Positions 8,846 through 21,317 of a stretch of 64,000 nucleotides of DNA are shown here, in pieces. A program made the position numbers and the translations under genes. The stretch spans positions 382,872,137-382,936,136 of the forward strand of contig JASDDO010000006.1 in assembly GCA_030015575.1 (NCBI GenBank), read 5' to 3'. Each line of letters opens with the position of its first letter. The first letter of the stretch is position 1. A model generated the notes under the pieces. It saw only the letters and a program-made list of their open reading frames with translations, did no database searches and had not been told where the DNA came from. This DNA comes from Agapanthus africanus. Taxonomy: Eukaryota > Streptophyta > Magnoliopsida > Asparagales > Amaryllidaceae.

Positions 8846-10155
8846 AGTGGCTATACTCAAATCCATTCGGATCCTTCTTGACATTGCTGCCTTTCATGAT
8901 TATGAAATTTGGCAGATGGACGTAAAGGCCGCTTTTCTGAATGGAAATTTGGAAGAGTGTGTCTATATGGATCAGCCGGAGGGTTTCATAGAGAGTGGGA
9001 GCAGTGGAAGAGTGTGCAAGTTGCTTAAATCCATTTATGGATTAAAGCAAGTTTCGCGGAGTTGGAACATCTGTTTTGATAAGATGGTCAAGAAATTTGA
9101 CTTTATCAAAAATCCAGATGAACCATGCATCTATAGTAAAATTGTAGCGAGAACTGTGGTATTTCTCGTTTTGTATGTGGATAATATTCTCCGATAGGAA
9201 ATGGCATTCATATGCTACAGTCAGTCGAAGGATTCTTATCACAAAGGTTCTCCATGAAGGACCTGGGTGATGCCTCCTACATTCTGGAGATCCAGATCTA
9301 TCATGATAGATCTAAACGGATGTTGGAACTTTCATAGTCAAGTTATATCGACACCATGCTGAAAAAATTTAGTATGGAAGATTCAAAGCATAGTAATCTA
9401 CCGGCTTGTCACGGAATCGCCATCTCCGAAGAGATGTCTCCCAAGACTGATTTGGAAAGGGATCGTAGAAGTATTATACCCTACGCTTCAGCTGTAGGCT
9501 CTATAATGTATGCGATGTTGTGTACTAGACCAGATATAGCTTACGCACTGAGCGTTATAAGCAGGTATCAGTCAAACCCAGGAGAGAAGCACTGGACAAC
9601 AATGAAGAACATTCTTAAATACCTGAGAAGGACTAAGGAGATGTTCTTGGTGTATGGCAGAGAAGACCTCCAGGTCGAGGCCTTCGACGACTCCAGCTTC
9701 CAGAGTGACAAGGATGACTCCAGGTCCATGTCGGGTTATGTCTTTATCTTCAATAGATGGGCGGTCTGTTGGAAGAGCTCTAAGCAGGACATCGTTGCTG
9801 ACTCGATGATGAAAGCGGAGTATATTGCTACATGTGACGCCGCGAAAGAAGCAGTCTAGATCAGGAAGTTCGTGACAGAGCTTCAGGTGGTTTCGTCTAT
9901 TGTTGACCCAATACCGCTGTATTGTGACAAGAACGGCACTATAATTTTAGCGAAGGAACCAAGGTCCCATCAGAAGTCCAGATACATCTTGAGGCAGGTC
10001 CACCTGATCAGGGAGATCGTTGATCGCCGGGAAATCGAGATGCGGAGAGTAGAGACAGAGAACAACACTGCAGATCCATAAAGGCCATCCCTCAGACACA
10101 GTTCGAGAGGCTAATCGAGATGATAGGTCTGCGTTATACCAATACATGGCCTTAG
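8846..10155 (+). pseudogene. pol: copia-A pol remnant: RT and RNase H
   Basis: It starts abruptly at AVAILKSIRILL-like sequence (reverse transcriptase palm) where gypsy-1 ends. The RT segment QMDVKAAFLNG...YGLKQVSRSWNICFD is recognisable. The catalytic YVDD has become YVDN (about 9173-9184) and a stop follows at 9196. After a frameshift the RNase H part reads on from about 9356, with its catalytic EAEYIA changed to KAEYIA and a TAG at 9857. The final segment (9872-10081) ends with a stop before the expected PPT. It is inactive. Confidence 0.92.
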
Positions 10156-10157
10156 TG

Positions 10158-10169
10158 CAAGTGGGAGAT
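10158..10169 (+). promoter_or_regulatory. Polypurine tract of copia-A
   Basis: CAAGTGGGAGAT directly precedes the LTR start TGTTAGTG. The same tract adjoins the 3' LTRs of copia-B (35181-35193) and copia-C (20238-20250). It primes plus-strand synthesis. Confidence 0.85.
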
Positions 10170-10800
10170 TGTTAGTGATATATACCCTAGAGGCCATTAT
10201 TGTATCATACTGGATTATATATTACATATTGGAAGCTTGAGATATTCACAGTTATAATAACAGTCTTGCTCAAAATGGTATTATACTACTTGGTTTGATT
10301 CTACCTCAATATGCGCATGTGTTTCTTTTAGCATATCGCTTATACATATTGGTAGAGTCCTTAGGATCTTTTCTTGACTACCAGCGTTGTGATGGTAGTC
10401 ACACTAGTGGGGGCTGGATAGTCTATAAGCACATCCTTATACAGGTCCCGACTTATAGGATCATCGAGACGGAGTATCGATACTCCAGAGTAGACTAGTG
10501 TATACGCTTCATATCCCAGCAGGGGAGATGATCTGTCCCACTGCCATTGGTACGTCGTACCGGAGATAGTATACAGGTGCTCATTGGGTTATGAGTTATA
10601 CTGGACGGACTCGTTGGGAACTGCTGGTTGGTATTATACCTATCGTCAGGTAGCAGTTCTCGGATAGCATGAGTACAAGTTAGTCTGTTGACTTGATATC
10701 ACTATTCATCTCAAATGTGTTCTCACTGCACTTAGATTACTATCCTACCACGGCTTAAAGGAGTCGTGCAAACAGGTAGTAGTTGTGTGCAGTCCCGAAA
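10170..10800 (+). repeat. Truncated shared LTR of copia-A
   Basis: It starts TGTTAGTGATATATACCC and closely matches the LTR at 13067 and 51412 and, less closely, the copia-B LTR. Similarity stops at GTCCCGAA near 10799, about 630 bp into an LTR of about 1.97 kb. The missing part and the expected PBS were lost by deletion. Confidence 0.88.
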
Positions 10801-11725
10801 CTTGCCTTGCTGTCGTTTTTCAAAACTGCTTAAAAATTATTTTAGTAGCCTTAAAAATACGAGCAAGCATTTTAGTGAACATGATAAATTTTTAGGATCG
10901 TAATTACCTCACTAAACCGCAGAAATGCGGCCAACATGACATTTAGCTACGGTTCCGGCATCGAGTTGGGACCGATTCACCCACAATTTTTTCTGGGGCT
11001 CAACTGTGTGGAATTGTGATTTTTGGCATATGTGGTTTCTACTCAGATTTGTTTGTGTATTGGTTTGTGCATGGGGTAGACACGGATTTGTTTATCGATC
11101 GAAATTCTAAAGGTTCTTCCCTAATTGTGATTCTATGTTTGTATATATGATGCTAAACGTCTAATAATCGATATACATCGATTAGTGGGGGTTGCACATA
11201 TCTGTAATGTGATGGTTTATGTATATGGAGTATTGGATCATCGTAGATGAAAAGCCGGGGATGTGAGAAGAGTGTTTTTTTCTTTCATTCATGTAAATTT
11301 ATAACTGATATAATATTATTTTTTGCGGGGCACATCTGGGTTGAGGTTGTAACCACCGTTGTATTATTTCTTTTACTGTTTCTTGCACTTAGGATATACC
11401 CAAGGTGGGGTGCACAAACTACCGAGTTCTTGAAGTGCCGAGTGACCTACTCATTTATTGAGGGAGGTTGCTTCACTTCAGGAATTTGGCGGGTGGTTTG
11501 GCGCACCCGTAGGGGTCTAGGGTGGGGTTTGGCTATTCATCACGACCGTGGAATCCGTCTTTTGTTCTGGGCTAAAACGAAACACGGAATTCCTAGTATA
11601 TCCAATATATTCATCTGTGATCTGGAATGCCTATTATTGCGTGAGACGAATGGCTATATATATATATATATGTATGTATTATATATAATAAACGTTGGTT
11701 ATGTTTTGCACCTGCGCTAGTCCAG

Positions 11726-11771
11726 CCCCCGCTCTGCCGTTAGTTAAGTAACTTAACGGTGCATAACGGGG
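11726..11771 (+). other. Conserved long hairpin in copia-A leader
   Basis: Outer arms CCCCG/CGGGG and inner arms CCGTTAG/TTAACGG enclose a loop with TTAAGTAA. The same structure is found in copia-B (40188-40232) and copia-C (31747-31791), where the inner arms are CGTTAG/CTAACG and CCGTTAG/CTAACGG. Confidence 0.65.
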
Positions 11772-12080
11772 TCCATGGTGAATGCGGATGGTATAAGCGT
11801 ACTTTGTATTTTTGTTTCTTTTCTGCAATGATAGGGTTAATTTATGGGACCGCATTAACATTGATTAATGTAAGGAAAACAAACAAAAGTTTAAATCGTT
11901 GGAACAATTTCAAAACCACTCGTTTATCTTGAAAAAAAACTTTTAAATGCGGAGTCTTAACCACTCCTTTTAAAAACTATCATAGTTCCTTCGACTATAT
12001 CAAGTTCATTACGTTCACGGTTTCGCCAAAACCATCCTTAGCCCTCTATCATTTTAGATGGGTATTCAGTAGTATTCAAG

Positions 12081-12290
12081 CTATGTATTTTGGTCTTCAC
12101 CAAGGCATAGTGCTTGGTAGCTGCTGGGTATTCATCTGTAGCATAGATAGATGCGTTGATTTGGGACAGTCATACAACTATTTTGGCCTTCGTCAAGAGT
12201 ATGTACGGATGGGTTCAAATTAATCTGGATAATGACGGATAGAACTTGACTTATATCTTATAATATGTTGGCCTTCGTCAAGATCATAAG
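12081..12290 (+). other. Triplet of conserved stem-loops in copia-A leader
   Basis: The three hairpins lie at 12081-12110, 12171-12203 and 12257-12290. Outer stems are CTATG/CATAG, CATAC/GTATG and CTTAT/ATAAG. Inner stems are TTGGT/ACCAA, TTGGC/GTCAA and TTGGC/GTCAA, each closed by CTTC. The first inner stem keeps pairing through a double change relative to copia-B (TTGAC/GTCAA). Function is unknown; packaging, dimerisation or translation control of element RNA are options. Confidence 0.7.
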
Positions 12291-12791
12291 CGCCTGGGGC
12301 AAAAATCCACATCGGGAGTTTCTAAGGAAATTGAAACTTGTTAGTGTTGCATACCATTTGGAGCATACCATTTGGAGTGTGATGATTTTGGTAGGATTCC
12401 TTCAAGGTTGTCACACGATGATATTTGGATCCCGATCCTACTGTGAGTATCCGCTACTCTTCGGGAGATTTTTTCGCTAAAACAATCAATGCTATAAACC
12501 AAGTAGGTATCTAGAACGGTGTTAGCAGGGCTACACCTGCAGGGAAAAAATGTTATGTAATTAAAGAACTTTGCGAAAGCATTGGAAAACCTCGCTCGAA
12601 ATACCAACACCAGCTTGGCTGAAAGGTTAAGCAAGAATTGTAGGGTGAGATTAATCCTGACTAATTCTTCTTTTATGGTTTGAGGAAGGATTCGAGGAAC
12701 AGTGGGAGCCATCCTGTTTAGATAAACTAATAACCAATCTAAACTTGTAAGAGTATCATACTGAGTGTTTCTTCTCTCTTTCCTAATTGCA

Positions 12792-13060
12792 ATGACCAAA
12801 ATTACCGGGCTTAAGTTGCTGCTAGATAATAATAAATTGACTGGGCCAGACTATAAAGATTGGCTTAGGAATGTCCAGATTTCCATTACCTATGACAAGC
12901 TGGGCTATCTCCTTACTACCAAATCCCCCGCCGTCTCAGGTCCAGATTCCACCGTCGCGAATGTTGATATCCGTAAGACATGGGAAAAAGACAATGCGAG
13001 AGCCAAGTGTCTCGTTTTAGCCTCAATGGATTATGAACACCAGAGACAGCACGAGAAGTG
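12792..13060 (+). pseudogene. gag: copia-A gag N-terminal fragment fused to PPT
   Basis: It begins MTKITGLKLLLDNNK and matches the start of copia-B Gag through about 89 residues (YKDWLRNV, YDKLGYLLTTK, MDYEHQRQHEK). It then runs directly into AGTGGGAGTT and the LTR start TGTTAGTG at 13067. Everything from mid-gag to the end of pol has been deleted. The shared letters AGA/AG at the junction suggest a microhomology-mediated deletion. Confidence 0.9.
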
Positions 13061-13066
13061 GGAGTT

Positions 13067-13445
13067 TGTTAGTGATATATGCCCAAGAGGCCATTATTGT
13101 ATCATACTGGATTGTATATTACATATTGAAAGCTTGGGATATTCACAGTTATAATAACAGTCTTACTCAAAATGGTAGTATGCTTCTTGGTTTGATTCTA
13201 TCTCAATATGTGCATGTGTTTTTTTTAGCATATCGCTTATACATATTGGTAGAGCCCTTAGGATCTTTGCTTGACTACCAGCGTTGTGATGGCAGTCTAA
13301 CTAGTGGGGGATGGGTAGTCTATAACCACATCCTTATATAGGTCCCTAGTCATAGGATTATCGAAACGGGGAATCGATACTCTAGAGTAGACTAGTGTAT
13401 ACGCTTCTCATCCCAGCAGGGTAGATGGTCTGTCCCATAGCCATT
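13067..13445 (+). repeat. Last LTR of copia-A, left part
   Basis: It starts TGTTAGTGATATATGCCC and breaks off at CCATT (13441-13445), the TSD of copia-C. The LTR resumes at 51412 without missing bases. Confidence 0.9.
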
Positions 13446-14102
13446 TGTAGGGTTCCTAAGCACAACAGCAAGGTTTCGGGTGGTATCATCCATGCCAAAT
13501 TAAAATTTTGCCATGCTAAAAGAACCCTAACCTAGAATCTTAACTAGAGAATCATACGAAACTACAAATGCAAACACTTTACAACTACGTGAGTAGGGAT
13601 TACAACCTTTATAGTCCGTTCCTTCATTTCTATAGCTCCTTGTTGTGGTCCCTTCGCTGCGATCAACGAATTCCGGAATTTTTAGAGGCTCCACAAGATG
13701 TATGATGCATGCTAGCTAGAAGTCTTCAAAGTCTATGATGATCTACGTCGAGAAAACACGGACTCAAGCTATTATTTCACTAATATGGAATTAGTGAAGC
13801 TAACACTCTAATCTAAATGGCTAGTATAGAAGAGGATGATGAAGTAGGAATTTTGCTCACTTTAGAATTTAATTTCTCACTATTTTTCTTTATCTCCTCA
13901 AAACCTAGAATGAAGCTTGAAGGAGATGAAGGAGATGATCAATGAAAAGAGAATGAGAGTGAGGTTATAAATGCAACCATGGTGAGTATATGTCATGGCT
14001 AACTCATGTAGAGAATAAACCATGGCTAATTGATTAGGGTTAGGTTAATAAATATCTTAGGTAAAACAAAACAAGTGGACTTAGTCAATGGTTCTACAAG
14101 CT

Positions 14103-17100
14103 TGTAACGTTTTGAAAATCGTTTCGGTGAAATTTCAGAAAATCGGTAAAATAAGGGGGTTTTCTGTAAAAAGTTAAAATATAAATATCTTTATTATAAA
14201 ATTAAATATACATATTCTAGCTATAAAATTGCTAGTATTTGGTGTTTATTGAGCCACTGGTGAAATTTCAAATTTTCTGAAAATTTTCCGAAATTAATTA
14301 TTTTAATATTATTTTAAGCTGTCAATAATACATTTAATTAGGGAAAATTACAAATTAGAATGAGTTGAAACAATTTTTGTGCATCATAACACATTAAATA
14401 AAATTTTAACATGTTGTTTTTGAAACAAAATGAAACTGCCAAACGGTGTTAGAATTATTAAAGAAAAAAGGCTTTTTTTTGGTGAGATTAGTGTAAATAG
14501 ATATTGGGGTATAACATTTATCATTTTTTTCTCACCCACACTCACCCACACCCTCTTTCCTCCCCACCTTGTGGCTGGCCGAAATTTGTAGGAAGACCCC
14601 CCCCCCCCAAAAAGTTTGCCCCAATTCAAGTTTAAAAGAAAAGAAAACAATGAATTTAAAGAATAAAAGATTATATAAGTATGTGCTTTGACCTTGGGTT
14701 GACTTCATATCATTTTCCCCACTTGACTCTCTCTCCTCTCTCCCTCTCACTGCTGGAAATTTCAGCAGCCTTCTCTAAAAAAAAATCCCACCCAATTTGC
14801 ATCAAAAATCCACAAAAATGCTTCAAAATCCAAACAATTTCAAAGCTAATTCCAAATTCAACTCCTACCCATTTTTCCTTAGCCTCTCAAGCATGGTTTT
14901 TGGTGAAAAGTTTTCAAATTGGAGGTCAAGATTTTCATGCTAGATCTCAAATCTTGTGAGGTAAAAATCTTGAGCTTTTTGTTAATTGTTGGTTATTGCG
15001 TTAATCTAACTTAATTAGGATATGAATTGTGGTTCTAAGTGAAAGTTTTGAAATTCAAGAGAAGAATTTGAATGCAAGTTAGGGTTTTGTGAAATTGGTG
15101 TATGGTTGTGTGATGTATTTAGGCTCTTATGACATGTTAAAACAAGATTAGTAGCTAGTTGTTAATGGTTAGTTTAAAAATTGTGTTAATTATGCTAATT
15201 TGCTAACTACGTTTCTGAAATTGGTTAAATAATTGGGATTAAAAATGTGATTAGGTTTTTCATGACTTCATTAACATTATAAAGTGTGGTTTAACACTTT
15301 AGTTCATGGAAATCCAACCTAAATTGTTGTTTGTGCATTTTTGCTATAAAATTGTTAAAATTTGGGTATATTGTAAACTAGAATTTTGGGGTTAATGAAA
15401 TTTATTGGGATTAAATTATGGAAATTGTTTTTATGACTTATTTAAGATATTTAATAAGTATTATGGCCGCTAGATTTGTTTAAACGTCGAGTTTTGTACT
15501 AAAACGGGTAACTTTTGCTTGCTAGATTTTCGGAAAAATGACTTTTAAGGTGAATTTGGGGTTTTTGTGAATTTTAACTTATTTTATATTATAGTTAGTG
15601 TTCGTGGATGCGCAAATGAGTGTGTTTGGGTTTTCTCGATGGTTTGATATTTGTACATCGACATTGAGGGTTGGTTTGACTATTCTTGCATGCGTAGACG
15701 ATAGGTTTTGACCTATGCGTGGTACGCGAGCCGATTTGATTTTCGTATGCCGTTTCGATTTCGAATTTGGTTTTAATGCGATACGGTGCATTATGATATG
15801 TAGGTACCCCATGTGGACTTCGAGACGACAAGCAAGCACGTGGCGACGTCGGCACCGGCGAGCGAGGACCAGGTGAGTAGATTTATATCTACGGGAAGAA
15901 GTCGGGTGGATGGCGTATAGCACACCCGCAGTTCGTGGTGATGTATACGAATACCTATACACACATATATTTTGATTATATATTTTATGTTGATATGAGA
16001 CTTGATGGTAAAGGTAGATTCTAGGTGTTCATGGATTAGTTTAGTGTTAGTTGCGAAACCCTAGAGTAGTCCTTACACCCACACACGCACACACACACAC
16101 ATGCATACATCTATGTTATTACCTGTGCGTATATGGGGAGATGTGTTTATGTGTTCACCTGGGTATGGGACTAGGTATTCACATACTGGTTTTGCAGATG
16201 ATACTTGGGATTGAGATGAGATTTGAGTTGAGGCCGTGAGATCGGTGATATGGCAGGATTCGTACTTGAGATACGTCCTGATGTTATAGTGGATCTTTGG
16301 ATGATGATGCCATGTGAATAGTGATTTTAGTAGTGTACTAGACGTAGGTCAGTACCCCAGATGATGATCTTGATAAAGACGATACCAGATGAACACTGTG
16401 TTGAGTATGATATTGACCCGTACCCAGATTTGGGGATGCCGTACGACGGATTTACGTACGAGCTATATATTGATGATTGATCCGCACTCTTGACTTGGGA
16501 TGTCTGATTTTAGATATGGTATCGGATATGATATTATTGAGGCGGGATCACTGACTAATATATATATAGGTATGTATATGTATCGACTCAGATGTTAGGC
16601 GGCTTCCTTACCTGTAGTTCAGCTTGTTAGTTCAGCCGTATAGTTTAGTGTAGTTGTTAGACTAGATTAGACTCCTACCTATTTCAAAACTAAAGAATCA
16701 TGGGTATTTTAAAAGACAGGTCAAGGGATTCTACGGATATTTCAAAAGACGCATCTTTTCTTAAAAACACCTTAGCCCTTATTTTCAAAACACCGCGATT
16801 CGTGTTATTTCAAAAGGCACTATTGTAGGACTTATATTAGGGTAATGCAGATTAGTTATCGTTGTGTCTAGTATTCAGCTCCCGCACATTATTGCTGTTG
16901 CTCCGCATCGCATACTTATATTGTTATTTCATATTGCATTGTTGATATTTTGCTGTTAGGACACCAGCACCATTACCGATGATGCGTATGTACCACGTAC
17001 ACTTACTTGCCGGCTCACACACATCTTCATCGGTAATTGCCATATCACGTACACCTTAGGAAATATTATTGCTTAATTTAGCTTGATAGCTAGTAGTTGA

Positions 17101-18657
17101 CATGATATTAGTGTACTTACCTTATATGCCAGCTTAGATATTGTAGTTATTACTTGTCACTTCATGCATACTGTTATTCATTGTTATGCCGTATTCATGG
17201 ATTCTCATGCCTATATTCATGGTTTTACATACTATTGATGATTTGGATTCGGATTTCCATGAGATTTTCTGGATTTGGGGGAAAACCGCAAAACTTGTAT
17301 AAGCTTCTTTCCTCTCTTTTAAATAAAAAGTGCGGTTTTCCCATGATGTATGAGTCGTCCACCATGAGTTTGTTGATGGATTTCGAGACCCGATTCGAGG
17401 AGATGGATGAACCGTTTCGGGTACATGGTGGGCCCGGTGCGGTACCCCGGGGTAAGAAGATCGTGTTGTCGACGTTGAGCCTGTGCAGGGGAGCACGACC
17501 GACCGGTGATATTACCCGACGCGTCGGATATCCGGAGGATACCATCGTGGTCATGAGTTGGATGGTAGGGGCCGGCCTGGACTGACGACGCCCTAGTCAT
17601 TGTGATTGAGACAATGAGATTTCGAGATATTGAGATACAGAGACTGTGATACAGAGATATCGAGATATTGGGATTACGTTTTGTGCCGATGCTAGGCACT
17701 GTTTTATGCTGATTTCATTATGATACCTCATTTTTAAAATACAGAAATCTCACTGATTTATGAAAGCAGTTTTCTTCTGTTTTATGCATTCTGTTTCATG
17801 CATTCATACACCATCCATATGATACATTGCTACCTGAGGCACTGACACGGGCACATGGGATTACACTTGGGTTAGATATTTGCCCTAACCATGGTTATGG
17901 GTTGCTGGTTATATATTTGAGGATTATATATTATGATCGTATGACCTAGGATTGCGTCATACATGCGATTTTTATTCGTAGATGTTTTTCTATTCACGAG
18001 TTGGCAACTTACCCCCGTTGTGCCCCAGTTTCTTGCAGGTTTGCCGTACAGGTTTCATTACGGCTTTGCGGGCATAGTTTCGTTCGGGTGACTTGTTAGT
18101 AGGTGGGTTTATTGGTATCATACCCATCATTTTACCTTGTATAATATTATTCAGTTGTATCTAGTAAATTCCATCAACCAAACATGTATTTATTTTGAGA
18201 TAGAGACCAATGATGTTATTCTTTCGACCTTAGAGTCGCGCGTTATATTTCTGTGGATTTCTTGTGGTTTTGAGTTTCCTTTTGAGTTTTGATCCTCGCC
18301 CATGGCGTTGTATATTACATTACTTATGTGGTTGTGACCGTCGATTGACGAAGAGCTAGCTCCCGCTTGGGGATGCCTTTTATTGATTTCGTAAACTATT
18401 CATGTTGTATCCCGTTTGGGGGCCAGTATTTACAAAGGAGACTCTGCCGAAATTTTCAAGAAATATTTGATGTTTTTAAGAAAAACGCATAATTCGGCTT
18501 ATGCTAATAAAACTACTTGATTTAAATTGGTTTTTCCTTCACTCTACTACTTTTCTTGGTTTGGATTTCTGGGTTTTCGGCTTACTTAGATTACGTACGC
18601 CTCGAGACGTTTCGTAGTTTAAGTGCCGGTCATGTTCCGTACTTTCGGGACGTGATA
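14103..18657 (+). mobile_element. Solo-LTR-like element LTR-F1 (4.56 kb), TSD AAGCT
   Basis: It is flanked by AAGCT (14098-14102, 18658-18662); the uninterrupted site is seen at about 49829. It starts TGTAACGTTTTG and ends CGGGACGTGATA, where the usual CA seems mutated to TA. There is no protein of recognisable kind and no internal pair of LTRs. It has a CT-rich segment (about 14720-14750), a CA repeat (16080-16105) and a splice-donor-like hairpin (15871-15892). It most resembles a solo LTR of a long-LTR gypsy element (Del/Tekay-like), by inference. A second copy starts at 61201. Confidence 0.75.
15871..15892 (+). other. Splice-donor-like motif with adjoining hairpin (LTR-F1)
   Basis: CAGGTGAGT, a consensus plant 5' splice site, overlaps the hairpin GTAGAT-TTAT-ATCTAC (15877-15892). 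Equivalent structures lie at 62653-62675, 24671-24690 and, on the minus strand, 22170-22187. Confidence 0.5.
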
Positions 18658-18724
18658 AAGCTTCATCCAAGCTCAACCATGACTAATTCCAAGTTTATTT
18701 GAATTACTTAATATAAATAAAAAC

Positions 18725-19155
18725 CTAACCATTATCACATAGCATGGTATGATTCTCATACACCCTAATTGCATGTATAACCTAGCATGTCACAATATTA
18801 TATATCACATATATAATTTGTGAACAAAAGAAAACAATACATTAAACATATATCACATACATGTTATATGAATCAAAAGTGAGAAAAAGAATTACTTAAG
18901 TGGGCATATATTAGTTAATATAATTTAATATATCAAATATATAAGTATACATTAAATTATTAAATCAACACTTGATTTAATAATCCGGCTATATCACATA
19001 TAACCGACTAATATAATATGTATCATTTCATCAAATCAACACTGATCGACAACCCGGCTATATCACATATAACCGGCCGATATCACATATCGCGAGAATA
19101 AAATACGGTATCACATACACGTATTAATCTCGGTCCCGCACATATCACATATGTG
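18725..19155. repeat. TATCACAT-rich stretch in copia-C LTR
   Basis: About eight copies of (TA)TATCACAT(A)TA occur in 430 bp, several next to CCGGCTATATC and AACCG(A/G)C. The same stretch is present at 49910-50330 in the other LTR. The word is partly palindromic (ATATGTGATAT). Confidence 0.6.
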
Positions 19156-20237
19156 CTCCTACTCCGTTTCGCCTGAGCCAGGAAACCTCTGTGTAGGACT
19201 CTAAAGACTAGTCAATACGCCGGCAGTAGGTGGTGATCATATCAGTCACCCACAAGACGTCAGCGGTCAGCTAAACGTAATGGCCACCCGGGTATTGAGC
19301 GATCAGAAGATCAACAAGCAAGCCTGCTCATACTCCTGCGAATCCAATCAGTAACACTACCGTACAGTCCGGTCTCTTCGTCTGATATGTCTCATATCGC
19401 AGCCTGGGGGTGGTAAACATCAGACCCCAATAGTCTGATAAGTCATGCCGATTGAGGTGCATAACAGTTCGAGAAACTACTGATAACACTTACCAGTAGA
19501 TTTCCATATCATCCCTGGCCAGGGATTTCCTGTTATGGCCAATCAAGCACAGCGCAACATCAACCCCCAATACCGGGAGAGACGAAACCCTTCCTATCGC
19601 TCATTGCCTCCATATGATTCGGGACTGTACCCAAAAGCCACCATTTTGCATGTTCTCTTAAACGTGGTAAGGTGGAAATCAAAGCACATGGGAATCACAC
19701 AAGGCTCTATGACGATCTCGGGTCTACAGACTAATCTGTACCATTGTCACCAGAGAACTGATATCTTACGATATGTGTAATACCAACTAGGAGTTCTCGG
19801 CGAGCCCGTTCAGTGTACCCAGTCTCCACTGAGCATCCGTATACCATCTTTGATGTCAAACACCAATGGATGTGGGATCATCCATCGCCCATCATATGGG
19901 TCAAGAAGCATATACGCTAGTCTACTATGAAATATCGATGCCTTATCTCGATACACCCTCGATTAGGAACAATTATAGGATGTACTTGTGGACTATCTTG
20001 GCCCCACTAGTATGATCTCCATCATAGTCCTAGTAGTCAGGTACACATCCTAAGGGCTTTATCAACATGTGGGAGCAAGACAGTATCATAATACAAGTCA
20101 ATATGTTAAGACAAAGTGCAACCAGATAGCATACTATCATGTCGAGTAAGAAGGTCCTCTCTATATATATCCAAGCATCCACTATAATATACATCATATG
20201 TACAATAAAGGGCTCTAGGGCATATACATAACTAACA

Positions 20238-20250
20238 ATCTCCCACTTGC
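20238..20250 (-). promoter_or_regulatory. Polypurine tract of copia-C
   Basis: The minus strand reads GCAAGTGGGAGAT immediately before the 3' LTR start TGTTAGTTATG. Confidence 0.85.
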
Positions 20251-20251
20251 A

Positions 20252-20572
20252 CTAAGGCCAGTTGTTGTAGTATTTCATACCCAACATCCTGAAGAGTCTC
20301 TCAAATTGCATCTGGGGTATGGCATTCGTGAGTGGATCCGCTGTGTTGTCCTTCATGTCAACTCTCCTGACCTCGATCTCCTGGCGATCAACTATCTCCC
20401 GGATCAGGTGATACTGTCTCAGAATATGTCTGGATCTTTGATGGGACCTGGGTTCCTTGGCCAAAGCCACTGCTCCATTGTTATCATAATACAAAGGTAT
20501 TGGATGCTCGATGGACGGAACCACTCCAAGTTCGTTTATGAGCTTCTTCATCTAGACAGCCTCTTTGGCAGC
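20252..20572 (-). pseudogene. pol: copia-C RNase H C-terminal part
   Basis: The frame reads GVVPSIEHPIPLYYDNNGAV (RNase H segment with the last catalytic Asp), then EPRSHQRSRHILRQYHLIREIVDR and a DNTADPLT end. Upstream, AAKEAV is still readable up to the GATGT target site. The N-terminal part of the same domain resumes at 27597, across LTR-D. Confidence 0.9.
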
Positions 20573-21193
20573 GATGTTGTCACGCCCCGCTTCCCAGAGT
20601 ACGTTAAGATAGGCACGTGACATAGCCAACCATGCTACCTGTGGATAGGAAATATCCTTCCACAATCACATTATGGCTGTAGAGATATCAAGAACAAGAA
20701 AGTAAACTAAACTATCTACTACATGTCCATGAGCCAGAATAAATGAGTCAAGAAATAATAATATGCGGAAGCAAAAGATCCAATAAATAAAACACCTGGA
20801 AAGTAAAACTGGATACCAACAGGATCCTCACCGCTCGGTCTAACAGCGGTAATACTCCTGATCAGTCTGCAACAAAGGTAGAGGATCTGGGCCATAAAAA
20901 ACCCAGACGTCAGTGGGTCATAATATCAAGCAATAAATTAAACAGGGGTAGCAAGACATACATGTATGTGTATGAGCAGTAAAACAGGTAAAACAATAAT
21001 ATAAATACGGACAGTGAAGGGTAGTGTGCAGTGAGTAATCTAAACTGGTCGACTGTGTTAACTACTCTCAAGTCTTTGAAATCAATTTGATGAATCATCG
21101 ATGTAACTCAATAGTATCCCGTGCGTGCCCGGGATCACGGTGAAGATTCTCGGGCTGAAACTGAGACATGCCGCTAGGCACTAAAAGGAAAAG

Positions 21194-21317
21194 GGGTAAC
21201 GATGAATGATGTCAACAGCATCATCCCAAGGCTGGCCTAGCCTCTAAAAGGTAGCGGGTAACGATGGATGATGTCAGCAGCATCATCCCAAGGATGGCCT
21301 AGCCTGTAAAACTGATC
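21194..21317. repeat. 62-bp tandem duplication with internal hairpin
   Basis: Two units start GGGTAACGATG at 21194 and 21256. Each holds an inverted repeat of the GATGATG...CATCATC type and ends GGCCTAGCCT. Confidence 0.75.

Larger units (their letters stand above)
10801..12791 (+). other. copia-A leader (untranslated region between LTR and gag)
   Basis: From about 11160 on, this matches the copia-B leader (39146-41160) and the copia-C leader (30500-32063) in reverse complement. The first 350 bp are not clearly homologous. It contains a TA microsatellite near 11655 and the conserved RNA hairpins given separately. No convincing gene is present; the open frame at 11247-11720 has no recognisable domain. 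Confidence 0.7.
13446..20237 (-). repeat. 3' LTR of copia-C, split by a 4.6-kb insertion
   Basis: The LTR proper is 13446-14102 plus 18663-20237 (about 2.23 kb), TGTAGGGTTC...CTAACA on the + strand. The right copy (49258-51406) is similar over its whole length but lacks the first 84 bp. Differences between them are scattered and clearly more numerous than between the copia-B LTRs. A stretch at 18725-19155 has about eight TATCACAT words. The tract also holds sequence related to the copia-A and copia-B LTRs (e.g. CCCCAATACCGGGAGAG). Confidence 0.9.

Noticed and set aside
11247-11720. 157-residue frame in the copia-A leader as a gene
   Set aside because: No recognisable domain, it ends in a TA microsatellite, and the frame is not kept in the copia-B and copia-C leaders.
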